From the NCBI GenBank assembly GCA_028280635.1, contig JANQLM010000019.1:1-64000 (forward strand): a stretch of DNA of 64,000 bases, in the 5' to 3' direction. How positions within the stretch are numbered: the first letter of the stretch is position 1; the number at the start of each line of letters is the position of its first letter. Made by a program: the position numbers and the translations under genes. The stretch is from Halieaceae bacterium (GTDB lineage Bacteria > Pseudomonadota > Gammaproteobacteria > Pseudomonadales > Halieaceae). Below are positions 9,165 to 18,982 of this stretch, in pieces. Below the pieces are notes generated by a model. That model ran no database searches. It was not told where the DNA came from and worked only from the letters and a program-made list of their open reading frames with translations.

Positions 9165-9559
9165 GAACCCGGGACCGTGCGCCGCACAGCGGCACCCAAT
9201 CCGCGCCGCCAGACAAGCAACGCCGCTACTGCCAGCGTCACGCCCGCGCCATTGGCCAGCAAATCCAGCCCACTGGGATGGCGCCCTGGCACCAAGGCCT
9301 GTCCCGCTTCGAGGCCGGCACTGTAGAGGAAGATCATCGCCGCCAGCAGCCAAACCGTCCGCAGCGAGCTCACCAGCACGACAGGCGCGGCCAGCATCAT
9401 GAACAGGCCATAGGCGCCCACATGCAGCAGCTTGTCGGACACCGCGACACCGGCGGGCACCGGGGTCAGCGACAGCCAGGCCAGGCAGGCCCCATAGGCC
9501 ACCAAAAGCAGGGCTGTAGCCCGCTGAATCACGGGCTGTTGCAGGGCTTGAGCCAACAT
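9161..9559 (-). CDS. VanZ-family membrane protein
   Basis: A 132-aa integral inner-membrane protein with about four hydrophobic segments. The VanZ-like pattern is present: SDKLLHVGAYGLFM near residue 42, then a membrane stretch followed by GLEAGQALVPGRHPSGLDLLANGAG. VanZ homologues confer low-level teicoplanin resistance in some Gram-positives, but in proteobacteria such short homologues have no settled role and often sit beside polysaccharide genes, as here (gmd starts 65 bases away, divergent). It overlaps the downstream small secreted protein gene by 4 bases. Confidence 0.8.
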   Translation of the reverse strand: MLAQALQQPVIQRATALLLVAYGACLAWLSLTPVPAGVAVSDKLLHVGAYGLFMMLAAPVVLVSSLRTVWLLAAMIFLYSAGLEAGQALVPGRHPSGLDLLANGAGVTLAVAALLVWRRGLGAAVRRTVPGS

Positions 9560-9623
9560 ACCGCCATTCTATCCGGTTCAGGCGCTGTGCTAACATCCGC
9601 GCTTCACGAAACAAGGTCTTTTC

Positions 9624-10754
9624 ATGTCCCAGAAAGTCGCCCTCGTCACCGGCATCACCGGCCAGGATGGTTCCTACCTGGCTGAGTTCCTGCTGGAGAA
9701 AGGTTATGAAGTTCACGGCATCAAGCGCCGCAGCTCCCTGTTCAATACCGAGCGGGTCGACCATATCTACCAGGACCCCCACGTGGCGGACCGGGACTTC
9801 ATCCTGCACTACGGCGACCTGACCGACGGCAGCAACCTCACCCGGCTGGTACAGGAAATCCAGCCCGACGAGATTTACAACCTCGGTGCCCAAAGCCACG
9901 TGGCCGTGTCTTTTGAATCACCCGAATACACTGCCGACGTCGACGCCCTCGGCGCCCTGCGCCTGCTGGAGGCGATCCGCCTGCTGGGGCTGGAGAACAA
10001 GACCCGCTACTACCAGGCCTCCACCTCGGAGCTGTACGGCATGGTGCAGGAAGTGCCGCAAACCGAGAAAACGCCTTTCTACCCGCGTTCACCCTACGGC
10101 GTGGCCAAGCTCTACGCCTACTGGATTACCGTGAACTACCGGGAGAGCTACGGCATCTACGGCTGCAACGGCATTCTCTTCAACCACGAATCGCCACGCC
10201 GGGGCGAGACCTTCGTCACCCGCAAGATCACCCGCGGCCTGGCCAATATCAGCCAGGGCCTGGAGCCCTGCCTGTACATGGGCAACATCAACTCCCTGCG
10301 CGACTGGGGCCATGCCCGCGACTATGTGGAGATGCAGTGGCTGATGCTGCAGCAAGCGCAGGCCGAGGATTTTGTGATCGCCACCGGCATCCAGATCTCG
10401 GTGCGCGAATTCATCACCAGGACCGCGAGCAAGCTGGGCATCACCCTGGAGTTCAGCGGTGAGGGCACCGACGAGGTCGGCACCGTGGTGGCGATCAACG
10501 AATCCGTCGCCGACCCCGAGATCACCACCCAGGTCGGCGACGTAGTCGTGCGCATCGACCCCAAGTACTACCGGCCCGCGGAAGTCGACACGCTGCTGGG
10601 CGACCCCAGCAACGCCAAGACCAAGCTGGGCTGGGAGCCGAAAATCACCCTCGATGAGATGGTGGCCGAGATGGTCGACAGCGACCTGCAGCACGCCCGC
10701 AAGCAGCGGCTGCTGAAAAGCCACGGCTTCGATATCAACCTGGCCCAGGAGTAA
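9624..10754 (+). CDS. gmd: GDP-mannose 4,6-dehydratase
   Basis: Converts GDP-D-mannose to GDP-4-keto-6-deoxy-D-mannose (376 aa), the first committed step to GDP-L-fucose, GDP-rhamnose or GDP-perosamine. It is an extended SDR with the NAD(P) loop [21 protein letters not shown] at the N-terminus, [25 protein letters not shown], catalytic STSELYG, and YxxxK in [31 protein letters not shown] is typical of Gmd. The start follows an AAGG ribosome site. It is followed 9 bases later by fcl, so the product is predicted to be GDP-L-fucose. Confidence 0.97.
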   Translation: MSQKVALVTGITGQDGSYLAEFLLEKGYEVHGIKRRSSLFNTERVDHIYQDPHVADRDFILHYGDLTDGSNLTRLVQEIQPDEIYNLGAQSHVAVSFESPEYTADVDALGALRLLEAIRLLGLENKTRYYQASTSELYGMVQEVPQTEKTPFYPRSPYGVAKLYAYWITVNYRESYGIYGCNGILFNHESPRRGETFVTRKITRGLANISQGLEPCLYMGNINSLRDWGHARDYVEMQWLMLQQAQAEDFVIATGIQISVREFITRTASKLGITLEFSGEGTDEVGTVVAINESVADPEITTQVGDVVVRIDPKYYRPAEVDTLLGDPSNAKTKLGWEPKITLDEMVAEMVDSDLQHARKQRLLKSHGFDINLAQE

Positions 10755-10763
10755 GCGGCAGCC

Positions 10764-11732
10764 ATGGCCAAACAGCGCATCTTCGTCGCCGGCCACCGCG
10801 GCATGGTGGGCGCCGCCCTCATGCGCCAGCTCGCCGGTGATAGCACTGTGGAACTCATCACCCGCACCCGGGCCGAGCTGGACCTGACCGAGCAGGCACA
10901 GGTGCGTGAGTTCTTCGCCGGCGAGCAGATCGACCAGGTCTACCTGGCCGCCGCCAAGGTGGGCGGCATCCACGCCAACAACACCTACCCGGCGGATTTC
11001 ATCTACGAAAACCTGGCGATTGAGACCAACGTTATCCACCAGGCCTATGTGGCCGGTGTGGACCGATTGCTACTGCTGGGCTCCTCCTGCATCTACCCCA
11101 AGATGGCGGAGCAACCCATGGCCGAGAGCGCCCTGCTCACCGGCCCTCTGGAGCCCACCAACGAGCCCTACGCCATCGCCAAGATCGCCGGCATCAAGCT
11201 GTGCGAGAGCTACCAACGTCAGTACGGCCGCGACTACCGCAGCGTAATGCCCACCAATCTGTATGGTCCCAATGACAACTTCCACCCGGAAAACAGCCAC
11301 GTGATCCCGGCCCTGCTGAGACGCTTCCACGGAGCCAAACTCAACAAGGCGCCCGGTGTGGCCATCTGGGGCACCGGCAAGGCCATGCGGGAATTCCTGC
11401 ACGTGGATGACATGGCCGCCGCCAGCATCCACGTGATGAATCTGGAAAGAACACAGTACGACAGCGTCACCGAACCCATGCTCAGCCACATCAACGTGGG
11501 TACCGGCGTCGACTGCAGCATTCGGGAACTGGCGGAGACCATCAAGGCTGTGACCGGCTACACCGGCGCGATTGAGTTCGACACCAGCAAACCCGACGGC
11601 GCCCCCAGGAAGCTGCTGGACACCGGCAAACTCAGCCAGCTTGGCTGGACACCGCAGCACACACTGCAATCAGGATTGGAAGACGCCTATGCCTGGTTCT
11701 GTGAGCACCAGGAGAGTTTTCGGGCGGCCTAG
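10764..11732 (+). CDS. fcl: GDP-L-fucose synthase
   Basis: Bifunctional epimerase/reductase (322 aa) making GDP-L-fucose from the Gmd product. Landmarks: N-terminal [65 protein letters not shown], catalytic YAIAKIAG, and [20 protein letters not shown]. Length equals E. coli Fcl (321 aa). It forms a two-gene unit with gmd and converges on the exopolysaccharide operon, whose last gene ends 13 bases away; fucose is therefore a likely component of one of the local glycans. Confidence 0.97.
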   Translation: MAKQRIFVAGHRGMVGAALMRQLAGDSTVELITRTRAELDLTEQAQVREFFAGEQIDQVYLAAAKVGGIHANNTYPADFIYENLAIETNVIHQAYVAGVDRLLLLGSSCIYPKMAEQPMAESALLTGPLEPTNEPYAIAKIAGIKLCESYQRQYGRDYRSVMPTNLYGPNDNFHPENSHVIPALLRRFHGAKLNKAPGVAIWGTGKAMREFLHVDDMAAASIHVMNLERTQYDSVTEPMLSHINVGTGVDCSIRELAETIKAVTGYTGAIEFDTSKPDGAPRKLLDTGKLSQLGWTPQHTLQSGLEDAYAWFCEHQESFRAA

Positions 11733-11745
11733 TGTTCGCTAAGCC

Positions 11746-13149
11746 TCAGTAGGCACGCTTGCTGGTAAAGCCTTTAAAGACTGTCATCATGATGATGAAG
11801 ATATCGAGCCTCAGCGACCAGTTGCGGATGTAATACAGGTCGTGCTCGATGCGACGCTCCATCTTCTCATGGGTATCTGTTTCGCCACGCCAGCCGTTCA
11901 CCTGTGCCCACCCGGTGATTCCAGGCTTGACGAGATGACGCAGCATATAGCCATCGATAGTAGCGCGATACTCTTCATTGTGGGCTACCGCGTGTGGACG
12001 TGGCCCGACCACTGACATGGTGCCCTGCAGCACATTAAAGAACTGCGGCAGCTCGTCCAACGAAGTCTTGCGCAGGAAGGCGCCCAGTTGTGTGACACGC
12101 TGGTCACCCAGGCGCGCCTGGACGATCTGATCACCATCTTCGCAGACCGTCATACTGCGGAATTTCCAGACGTAGATCTCTTCACCACTCATCCCGTAGC
12201 GACGTTGCCGAAAAATCACCGGCCCCGGCGAGGTCAGCTTGATAGCGACAGCGATGAAGAGCATGGGGATGGAAACCACGGCCAGGCAAATAGTCGCCAC
12301 CGCTATGTCCTCAAGGCGCTTAAGCAGGTAGCCGCTATCATCCAGGGGGGAATCGTAAACGCTGATCACCGGCATGGGACCCACGTTTCGGGTGCGGGAG
12401 TTCACCAGCTTGAAGGTCAACAGGTCGGGGACCAGATTGACCTGTACAGAACAATCCGCCAGGCCGTCGATGGTGTCGCGAATTTCCTCCACCGCCGTCA
12501 TGGGCAGGGCGATATAGACCTCGTCAAAATGGCCACTCCGAGAATCCGCGATAAGCTGGTCGAGATCCCCGAGGTAAACCAGGTTCTTTTCCGCGGCAAG
12601 CTCTACCGGGATTCCCTCGTTGCCGTACATGCCGGTGACGTGGATGCCCATCCACTGGTTGTCACGGAAATTCTGGACGAGGTCCTGACCCAGATTGCCA
12701 ACACCCGCCACGGCCACACGCCGATAGTTGCGCCCGTCGATGCGGGCCTGGTGCAATGCCATGCGCAGAAATGCGCGGAATACAGCAAGGTTGAGCGGCG
12801 CCAGTGCCATCCAGGTGAGAATAACCCGCCGGGAATACTGATCAGAGATTTTCAGCGAATAAGCAATCAGTAACAGGCAGAGCAGAACACTGACCCAGGT
12901 TGCAAGAACCTGGCGGACCTCGGAAGCAACGCTCTCCGTACGCCAGGAGTTGTAAAGGTTGTACTGCCGGCCCAACAGCCAGAACAGCAGCGACGTCACC
13001 AACGCGCCACCACTGAAAACCGGCTGCCATGGAACCTGGTAAACAACGGCCGTCGACCACAGCGTCATCCAGATTACGCCAATGTCGACGGATTGCTGAA
13101 TGAAACCGATAAGAGTGCTGTTGCTCCGCGCAAATCCACTACGGGGCAT
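11746..13149 (-). CDS. Undecaprenyl-phosphate glucose phosphotransferase (WcaJ-like)
   Basis: Polyisoprenyl-phosphate hexose-1-phosphate transferase (467 aa) expected to start the repeat unit by moving a hexose-1-phosphate from UDP-sugar to undecaprenyl phosphate at the inner membrane. N-terminal membrane segments are followed by a CoA-binding-like domain (VAGVGNLGQDL) and the catalytic domain: FRQRRYGMSGEEIYVWKFRS, then KTSLDELPQFFNVLQG, SVVGPRPHAVAHNEEY and KPGITGWAQVNGWRGETDT. It is the last gene of the exopolysaccharide operon. ATG at 13149 is chosen over a TTG at 13179. Glucose is the usual substrate of this subgroup, not proven here. Confidence 0.9.
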   Translation of the reverse strand: MPRSGFARSNSTLIGFIQQSVDIGVIWMTLWSTAVVYQVPWQPVFSGGALVTSLLFWLLGRQYNLYNSWRTESVASEVRQVLATWVSVLLCLLLIAYSLKISDQYSRRVILTWMALAPLNLAVFRAFLRMALHQARIDGRNYRRVAVAGVGNLGQDLVQNFRDNQWMGIHVTGMYGNEGIPVELAAEKNLVYLGDLDQLIADSRSGHFDEVYIALPMTAVEEIRDTIDGLADCSVQVNLVPDLLTFKLVNSRTRNVGPMPVISVYDSPLDDSGYLLKRLEDIAVATICLAVVSIPMLFIAVAIKLTSPGPVIFRQRRYGMSGEEIYVWKFRSMTVCEDGDQIVQARLGDQRVTQLGAFLRKTSLDELPQFFNVLQGTMSVVGPRPHAVAHNEEYRATIDGYMLRHLVKPGITGWAQVNGWRGETDTHEKMERRIEHDLYYIRNWSLRLDIFIIMMTVFKGFTSKRAY

Positions 13150-13298
13150 GATTGTTACCACTACTTTTCGTTCAGGCAAAGTCTAGCCTAACCAGAACAG
13201 CACACAAGCCGGCATGGGAAATACTTACCTAGCAGTCGCTACTTTTTCAGACCCTGATACCGAGCGCCGCCCTTCCAAGAACAGAGCCAGAGATAGAT

Positions 13299-13327
13299 AT
13301 TATAGAAATTGAGTTTTCTAATTGCCC
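13299..13327 (-). promoter_or_regulatory. Possible promoter for the WcaJ-like gene
   Basis: A perfect TATAAT lies on the minus strand at 13304-13299, in the 168-base gap before the WcaJ-like gene; the matching -35 position (GGGCAA, 17-base spacer) is poor. It could give separate expression of the initiating transferase. Confidence 0.3.
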
Positions 13328-14646
13328 GCTTGGCTCTCGGAGACCCCGAGTAAGTTGAGCGACGCCCACAACAAACCCATTATCGAGAGGAACGTGACTG
13401 CAGTGGCGGGAATGTGCATGTTGAAGTCGACGCTCGAAGACATCAACAGCCAGACGATGGCGAGCGACCCGGAGAATCCCATGGCCTTTTGAATACGCGA
13501 CTTCCCGTGCCACTGCACAACGATCGCCGCCCAGGCGCAACTCGCGAGAAACAACACCAGAGGAACGGAACCAATCACACCAAGCTCAGCGCCGATCTCC
13601 ACGTAGTCGTTGTGGGCATGCATCCACTTCCCCACGCCGGTACTCGTACTGCGATAACGCGGAAACTGTGAATAAAAGGAGCCTGCCCCCGTGCCCGAAA
13701 GCAAGTTGTCCTGCCACATAAGCAAGGTATCCGCCGAGACATCATCACGCGTTTCGGTGGCGACACTGGTCTGCTCAATCCGCTCGACCACCTGCTCGAA
13801 GCCAAACCAGTTGCCCAGAATCAACAGGTCCACCAGCAACAGGCTGGCAAATAGTATTAGTGCATTCCTTGTCATCCGCCGCTGCAGTAACAGCGCCAGG
13901 AAACCCATGGAAACCAGGCCAGTGAAGAACGCCGCGTTACCCATCCTCGATCGAGTGAGTACCAGGCCAATCACCATGACCGCCAACAGCAGGCGCATTC
14001 TCAACTTCGGCCCCAACAGGGTATTCACTACACGTCGCTGAAACTCCCTCCAGTTGTGCGCCGGGTGGCGTTCCATGTCCGCCAGCAACAGGCCCACCCC
14101 CACCGCCAGACACAGCACCAGGTAGCCGGCCAGGTGCGGGCGGGCATAGAAGGTGCCGGTAGCCAGGCCAACGTAGGCCTCCTTCTTGTAGAAAAAGGCA
14201 TACTCGAAACCTGAAAGGGTCATGAACCCGCCATAGGCGGCCTGGAAAGCACCGCTTATCACCAGCACATAACAGACAGCCCGCAGCCGCGACTTGCTGT
14301 CAACCAGCGCCACAGTCACGGCAAAGAGCAGTGTAAAGGCCACCCCTTCGTAAAGGTTCCGGCTAGTCGCCCAAACATCTCGTGTTTGCCAGGCAGTAGG
14401 CTGTAACTGGAAAAACACCCAGAGCTGCGCCAGACACAACATGAGCAATGGGAACCAGGCCGCTTTCAACGCAGGGGGGAAGGCCACCCGGCCCCGCGCC
14501 AACTGAGCCAGCCAGACAGCCGCAAGCGATAGTATCAAGGCGATCAGCAACCATGAGGCCCAGGAACGATTACTACCCACAGGCAACGGCGCCCAGGCCA
14601 GAATGACGAGCAAGTATAGAAACAAGCCGTGACCGGACTTATTCAT
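13318..14646 (-). CDS. O-antigen ligase/polymerase-like membrane protein (WzyC family)
   Basis: Multi-spanning inner-membrane protein (442 aa) of the Wzy/WaaL family, expected to polymerise or ligate lipid-linked repeat units on the periplasmic face. About ten hydrophobic segments are visible. The conserved periplasmic loop region includes SRMGNAAFF, then GTGAGSFYSQFPRYRS and WMHAHNDYVEIGAELGVIG, whose HAHNDY and E-G-G residues typify WzyC. The position between the VpsP-like gene and WcaJ supports polymerase rather than ligase. The start overlaps the previous gene's stop by 8 bases. Confidence 0.87.
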   Translation of the reverse strand: MNKSGHGLFLYLLVILAWAPLPVGSNRSWASWLLIALILSLAAVWLAQLARGRVAFPPALKAAWFPLLMLCLAQLWVFFQLQPTAWQTRDVWATSRNLYEGVAFTLLFAVTVALVDSKSRLRAVCYVLVISGAFQAAYGGFMTLSGFEYAFFYKKEAYVGLATGTFYARPHLAGYLVLCLAVGVGLLLADMERHPAHNWREFQRRVVNTLLGPKLRMRLLLAVMVIGLVLTRSRMGNAAFFTGLVSMGFLALLLQRRMTRNALILFASLLLVDLLILGNWFGFEQVVERIEQTSVATETRDDVSADTLLMWQDNLLSGTGAGSFYSQFPRYRSTSTGVGKWMHAHNDYVEIGAELGVIGSVPLVLFLASCAWAAIVVQWHGKSRIQKAMGFSGSLAIVWLLMSSSVDFNMHIPATAVTFLSIMGLLWASLNLLGVSESQAGN

Positions 14647-15349
14647 CGTTCATCCGGCAGGTATTGTCCTTGTAATCGACAAAACCCTGTGAGTTCAGAT
14701 ACTCCAGGCGGGCACAGAATAAGCCAAGGCGGCCATAGCGTTCCGCAATGCTGAAGACATCCGCCGCTACATTCGGTTTGGCTTTTACGGCGGCATCAAA
14801 ATGGGTACGCAGCGCACTGCGGGTATCGTCTTCCAACCGCGGCCAGTTAAAGATACCGGCGTTGTAAGCCCGGAGGTAGACATCCCGCTCCCAGGGACCC
14901 AGTTCGAGGGAACTGACGATGTCCGCATTCATTTGTTCGCTGACCTCGCCGCGCCGTGCCGCCAGCACGGCGCGTGAAGACACCACGTCGGCTGAATGTG
15001 GATGCAGCTCCATTGCACGCTCAACATGGCGTGACGCCTCGTCCAGTCGCTCCCGAAGCACGTCTCCATCCAACTCGGGCACGCTGCCGTACCACTGCAT
15101 CAGGCGTGCATGGCGCAGATGCTTGAAGGGGTCGGATGTATCCAACGCCAGTGACCGGGTGGACCAGTCTACGGCCCTCTCCCACTGATAAAGGTCTGCA
15201 GGTCCGCCGGTATCCTGCCACAACAGCTCATAGCGGCGGGCCTGGTAGTTCAGGGCATTGGCGTAGGACATGACGAAGGCATAGCCGGAGGCTGCCAGCA
15301 AGGCGACCGCCATCGCCCCGACCAGGGCTCGCGGGATCATGGACTTCAT
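14639..15349 (-). CDS. VpsP-like exopolysaccharide locus protein
   Basis: A 236-aa protein with one N-terminal membrane anchor (residues about 8-28) and a helical remainder that looks like degenerate TPR repeats: WERAVDWSTRSLALDTSDP, then EASRHVERAMELHPHSADVV. Proteins of this kind (VpsP family) occur in Wzx/Wzy exopolysaccharide loci between the polymerase and the kinase/phosphatase genes, as here. No enzymatic motif is seen. It overlaps the phosphatase gene by 4 bases and the polymerase gene by 8, consistent with one polycistronic message. The biochemical function is unknown. Confidence 0.75.
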   Translation of the reverse strand: MKSMIPRALVGAMAVALLAASGYAFVMSYANALNYQARRYELLWQDTGGPADLYQWERAVDWSTRSLALDTSDPFKHLRHARLMQWYGSVPELDGDVLRERLDEASRHVERAMELHPHSADVVSSRAVLAARRGEVSEQMNADIVSSLELGPWERDVYLRAYNAGIFNWPRLEDDTRSALRTHFDAAVKAKPNVAADVFSIAERYGRLGLFCARLEYLNSQGFVDYKDNTCRMNDE

Positions 15350-16095
15350 GCGGCAGAGGTGGTGCCAGTAGCCGCAAACTTCGATTCTGAGAGACGCCGG
15401 GGGCGTTCACGCACCAGGGCCCAACTTTCCTCCTCGCCCAGCACTTTGGCAGCCGCCAGCCTGCCAGCCTCGAGCGCCGGGGGGCGATGCTTGCTGTTGT
15501 GAGCATCGGAAGCGAGGATGGTCACAACACCCGCCTCGAGGAGTTCCAGGGCGCGGCGGTGGGCGCCCTCACCGAAGGCGCCAGCCACTGACATGGCCGT
15601 CACCTGGAACAAACAGCCCGCGTCAATAAAGGGTGCGATCTTGTCGTAGCGACGCATCACATCTTTGTTGCGCTCCGGGTGGGCGATCATCGGCTGGATA
15701 CCTCGAGACACCAGCCACGCCACCAGTTTGTCACTGCCGGGTGGAATGTGGCTGTGGGGCAGTTCCAGCAATACTACAGGCTTGCCTTCCCACTCCCCGA
15801 GGAAGGGCACATCACCATCGGCGATCATCGGTAACACCTCGGGGCTGACACGCACTTCACCCGCCAGAGCCAGTTCGAGCGGAATCCTGGCGTCCGCGAC
15901 GGCGCCGGCGAAACCCTCAAACACCGGGACCAGCGACGCCAGAGTGTTTTCATAGCGCCCGGGATGAACATGAGGCGTGAGTACCGCGCGGCGAATACCG
16001 TTATCTACCGCAAGCTGTGCCAGCTCAAGGGCGGATTCCAAGTCAGGGGCACCGTCATCCACCCCCGGCAGCAGGTGACAGTGCAGGTCGATCAT
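15346..16095 (-). CDS. CpsB/YwqE-type PHP-family protein-tyrosine phosphatase
   Basis: Manganese-dependent PHP-fold phosphatase (249 aa) expected to dephosphorylate the tyrosine cluster of the adjacent autokinase and so control polymer export. Metal-binding signatures: MIDLHCHLLPGVDDGAPD at the N-terminus, AVLTPHVHPGRYEN near residue 38, PMIAHPERNKDV, and LASDAHNSKHRPP near residue 195. Length matches family members of about 250 aa. Start and kinase stop overlap (ATGA). This Gram-positive-type phosphatase takes the place of the low-molecular-weight Wzb found in E. coli. Confidence 0.93.
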   Translation of the reverse strand: MIDLHCHLLPGVDDGAPDLESALELAQLAVDNGIRRAVLTPHVHPGRYENTLASLVPVFEGFAGAVADARIPLELALAGEVRVSPEVLPMIADGDVPFLGEWEGKPVVLLELPHSHIPPGSDKLVAWLVSRGIQPMIAHPERNKDVMRRYDKIAPFIDAGCLFQVTAMSVAGAFGEGAHRRALELLEAGVVTILASDAHNSKHRPPALEAGRLAAAKVLGEEESWALVRERPRRLSESKFAATGTTSAA

Positions 16096-18332
16096 GCCAC
16101 GCGAGGACTACCCGACTTACCACCATGAATCGGCGTTACATTCTCCGCCTCATCGTCGGCGGCACCGCTGTAGCCGTAATAATCGTAGTAGCCGCCATAG
16201 TTATAGTAGTCACCGCCCATCTTGGCCGCCTTGCGGGGGTCGAACTCATTGAGGACCACGCCCGCAATCGGTGTGTTTGAGTTTTGCAAACGCTGGATAC
16301 CGTTTCTGGCGAGGGTGTAGGGCGTTGAATCAGCTTTAACCACATAAACTACCGCATCTGCGTAAGACGCCAGCACCAGGGCATCACTCACCGCCTGAGT
16401 AGGTGCTGAGTCAATCAGAATGCGGTCATAATGTTCCTTGAGAATAGCCAGGGCGTCCACAAAGCGCTTGGAGGAAATCAACTCCAGCGGGTTGGAGGGA
16501 ATCACGCCGGCGCAGAGCACATCCACGCGCGCTTTTTCGTAGAACTGAATACAGTCCTTCAAGTCCTCGGTACCGGCAATGAAATTGGAAAGCCCAGGAG
16601 TATTGGGCGGCAACTTGCAAGTCTTGGCCAGTGTGGGCCGACGCATATCCGCATCGATGATCAGCGTCTTCTCCATTTGGCCCAGTGCCGAGGCCAAATT
16701 AATACTCAGGGTAGACTTACCCTCCCCTGGCACCGACGAGGTCACAACCGTCAACTGGTGGGATTTCTCGAGACCGGACAACAGTAGGCCGGTGCGTATT
16801 GTTCGGATGGACTCTGCAAAGGTGGACTGGTAGTCCTCCAGTAGTGGCGTGAGCGGATGATCTAGCTTCTTGCCAGGAATTAGCGGCAACGCACCCAGCA
16901 TAGGCACACCCAGGCGCTCATCGACATCGGCCGGGGTTTTGAGAGTATTGTCAAGCGCGTCCTTCAGGAAGGCCAATACAACACCCGCCACCAGTGCAGC
17001 AATAAACGCCAGCATTACCGATAGCGTCTTGCGTGGCTTAACAGGCAGGCGCGGCACGATGCCTGCATCCACCACCCGGGCGTGGGCCGCTTCCATGCCG
17101 CTGGCCTCATCGGTTTCCCGGATGCGAGTGAAGAACATATCGTAGAGCTGACGGTTGGTTTGCACATCGCGCTGCAGCTCACGTAGCTTGAATTCCTTGC
17201 GATTGACGTCCTGCACCTGCTTCTTGGCGATGGCCAGTTGGGATTCCAGGGCGCGCTCGCTTCGCGAGGCGACCTGGTAGTCTTTCTGCACACCTTCGAC
17301 TACCCGCAGGACCTGCCGATTCATGTTTTCCACGGCGGAGCGCAGCTCTGACTGAGCGGCAATCATCTTCGGGTGCAGCGGGCCGTAGCGCTTGGAGAGC
17401 TGCGCCACATTTCGTTCAGCGGCGGCTTCCTCTTCCTTCATTTTCTGGATCAGTGAGTGGGACAGGACTGCCGGCAGCGATGCCAGGGCCTCCGGTGAAC
17501 GATCAGTAAGTGCCTGTACCTCGGTGAAAACCGCCTCGGCCTCCGCCCGACGGCCACGGGCCTCCACCAAGGCCTCGGTCACTTCGTCCAGCTCCCGCGC
17601 GGCGAGCGTGCGAACGCCGGATACGTCCACCAGTTCTTCCTGCTCGCGGTAGGCCTGCAGGGCAAGCTCAGCCGTTTCCAGGTTCTGGCGCAGGCCTTCG
17701 AGCCGCTCACCCAACCAGGTCGCCGCCTTCTGCGTGGCCTCCAACTTGGCATCCAGGTGGCTGTCGATATAGACACTGGCCAACTCATTCACCACAGTGG
17801 CCGCCAGCGCTGCGTCGTGGGCCTCGAAGCTCACTTTTACCAACTGAGTATTGCGCACGGGTGCCACGCTGAGGCCTGCGACAAACTGATCGACCACGCC
17901 GGCCAGCTTCTCTTCTTCGGAGGCGTCTTCCACTTCAAAGTCGATGGGCAGCCAGGCCTTCCAGTCGACCAATGGTTCCTGAAGGTCAGGATCAAAGTCA
18001 GGGTGGTACCGAATATCCAGCTCCTGTACCACTTTCTGGGCCAGTTCCCGTGATTTCAGGATTTCAAATTGGGTGAGGAAATACTCCTTGTTTGCGGCGC
18101 CCAATCCATACACTTCCTCGATGGAAAGGATATTGGCCTGCTGGGATTCAATCATCAGAGTGGCGGTGGACCGATACACCGGCCTGACGGCGAGTACCAC
18201 CAGAGCAGTAACCACAGCGATGACCATGGCCAGGGAAGCAATGTTCCAGCGCTGACCGTACACGACACGCCAGTAGTGTCGCAGGTCAATCTCGTCTTCC
18301 GCCACCTCGCGACGCTCGAAGTCAGCCGGCAT
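16092..18332 (-). CDS. Wzc-type polysaccharide co-polymerase / tyrosine autokinase
   Basis: BY-kinase (746 aa). An N-terminal Wzz domain has a membrane segment near residues 36-54, a long periplasmic coiled coil spans about 170-400, and a second membrane segment lies near 425-445. The cytoplasmic kinase has Walker A VTSSVPGEGKSTLSINLASAL, Walker A' TLIIDADMRRPT, and Walker B RILIDSAPT. The tail carries a dense tyrosine cluster (GGDYYNYGGYYDYYGYSG). It controls chain length and couples synthesis to export through the outer-membrane proteins encoded upstream. It overlaps Wza by one base and the phosphatase by four. Confidence 0.95.
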   Translation of the reverse strand: MPADFERREVAEDEIDLRHYWRVVYGQRWNIASLAMVIAVVTALVVLAVRPVYRSTATLMIESQQANILSIEEVYGLGAANKEYFLTQFEILKSRELAQKVVQELDIRYHPDFDPDLQEPLVDWKAWLPIDFEVEDASEEEKLAGVVDQFVAGLSVAPVRNTQLVKVSFEAHDAALAATVVNELASVYIDSHLDAKLEATQKAATWLGERLEGLRQNLETAELALQAYREQEELVDVSGVRTLAARELDEVTEALVEARGRRAEAEAVFTEVQALTDRSPEALASLPAVLSHSLIQKMKEEEAAAERNVAQLSKRYGPLHPKMIAAQSELRSAVENMNRQVLRVVEGVQKDYQVASRSERALESQLAIAKKQVQDVNRKEFKLRELQRDVQTNRQLYDMFFTRIRETDEASGMEAAHARVVDAGIVPRLPVKPRKTLSVMLAFIAALVAGVVLAFLKDALDNTLKTPADVDERLGVPMLGALPLIPGKKLDHPLTPLLEDYQSTFAESIRTIRTGLLLSGLEKSHQLTVVTSSVPGEGKSTLSINLASALGQMEKTLIIDADMRRPTLAKTCKLPPNTPGLSNFIAGTEDLKDCIQFYEKARVDVLCAGVIPSNPLELISSKRFVDALAILKEHYDRILIDSAPTQAVSDALVLASYADAVVYVVKADSTPYTLARNGIQRLQNSNTPIAGVVLNEFDPRKAAKMGGDYYNYGGYYDYYGYSGAADDEAENVTPIHGGKSGSPRVA

Positions 18333-18913
18333 CAGAAAAAGCTCTCCTCGATGGTGATAATGTCCCCCGGGCGAATCAGGGTGTTGAGCTTGGCCAGGCG
18401 GCGCTCTTCCTCCTCCGCATTGTCAGAGACGATGTAAAACTTGCTACGGGAGGCGCGATCAGTAAACCCCTCCGCCAAGGACACCGCCTTCTGCAAGGTC
18501 ATACCGGGCTCATAGGGGAAGCCACCCGGTTTATTCACCTCACCGCGCACGAAGAAACGGCGGTATTCGAGGATCGTGACAGACACTTTCGGATCCACCA
18601 GGTAAGGGCCTTTGAGACCGCCAATAATCTCGTTTTCGAGCTGGCTAACAGTCAGGCCGCGGGCGTTGAGCTCACCCAGAAACGGATAGGAGAAAGAGCC
18701 GGCATCATTCAGCAGGGCCTCTACGCTGAGATCATCCTCGCCAAACACGGTAATACTGACGCGATCCCCGGCACCGAGGGCGTAGGCAGACACACCCACC
18801 TCATCCTGCGCATGGGCACTGGTCACACTGCACAGTACCGCAAACGCAGCCAGTAGCAGGAGCCAGGCAGGAACAAACCGTCGTTGCAGGTTTAGCAGCA
18901 ATGCGTCAGTCAT
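18332..18913 (-). CDS. Short Wza-family polysaccharide export protein
   Basis: Periplasmic polysaccharide-export protein (193 aa). A signal peptide ends near TSAHAQD; the Poly_export domain begins YALGAGDRVSITVFGEDDLS, with the SLBB-type repeat FVRGEVNKPGGFPYEPGMTLQKAV. There is no good lipobox and no extended C-terminal amphipathic helix; E. coli Wza is about twice as long and uses that helix to cross the outer membrane. This copy is therefore unlikely to form the outer-membrane pore alone, and the beta-barrel gene directly upstream is a natural partner. Confidence 0.9.
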   Translation of the reverse strand: MTDALLLNLQRRFVPAWLLLLAAFAVLCSVTSAHAQDEVGVSAYALGAGDRVSITVFGEDDLSVEALLNDAGSFSYPFLGELNARGLTVSQLENEIIGGLKGPYLVDPKVSVTILEYRRFFVRGEVNKPGGFPYEPGMTLQKAVSLAEGFTDRASRSKFYIVSDNAEEEERRLAKLNTLIRPGDIITIEESFF

Positions 18914-18931
18914 AGATCAAACCGCATCTAA

Positions 18932-18963
18932 CAAAAAAGGCCGCGCTCACCGAGCACGGCCTT
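18932..18963 (-). terminator. Rho-independent terminator after the beta-barrel gene
   Basis: Stem of 12 pairs (one G-T type) between 18937-18948 and 18952-18963 with a 3-base loop, followed on the minus strand by six thymines (18938-18933). It lies between the beta-barrel stop and the Wza start, so the beta-barrel may be expressed separately or at a higher level than the rest of the operon. Confidence 0.75.
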
Positions 18964-18982
18964 CCAATTATACGCCCAGTTG

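Noticed and set aside
9165-9899. N-terminal extension of the small secreted protein frame at 8772
   Set aside because: It covers VanZ and the gmd start in other frames, and the true GTG start at 9164 gives a signal peptide and couples to VanZ.
13150-13179. TTG start for the WcaJ-like protein at 13179
   Set aside because: ATG at 13149 is a better start codon and gives the usual N-terminus.
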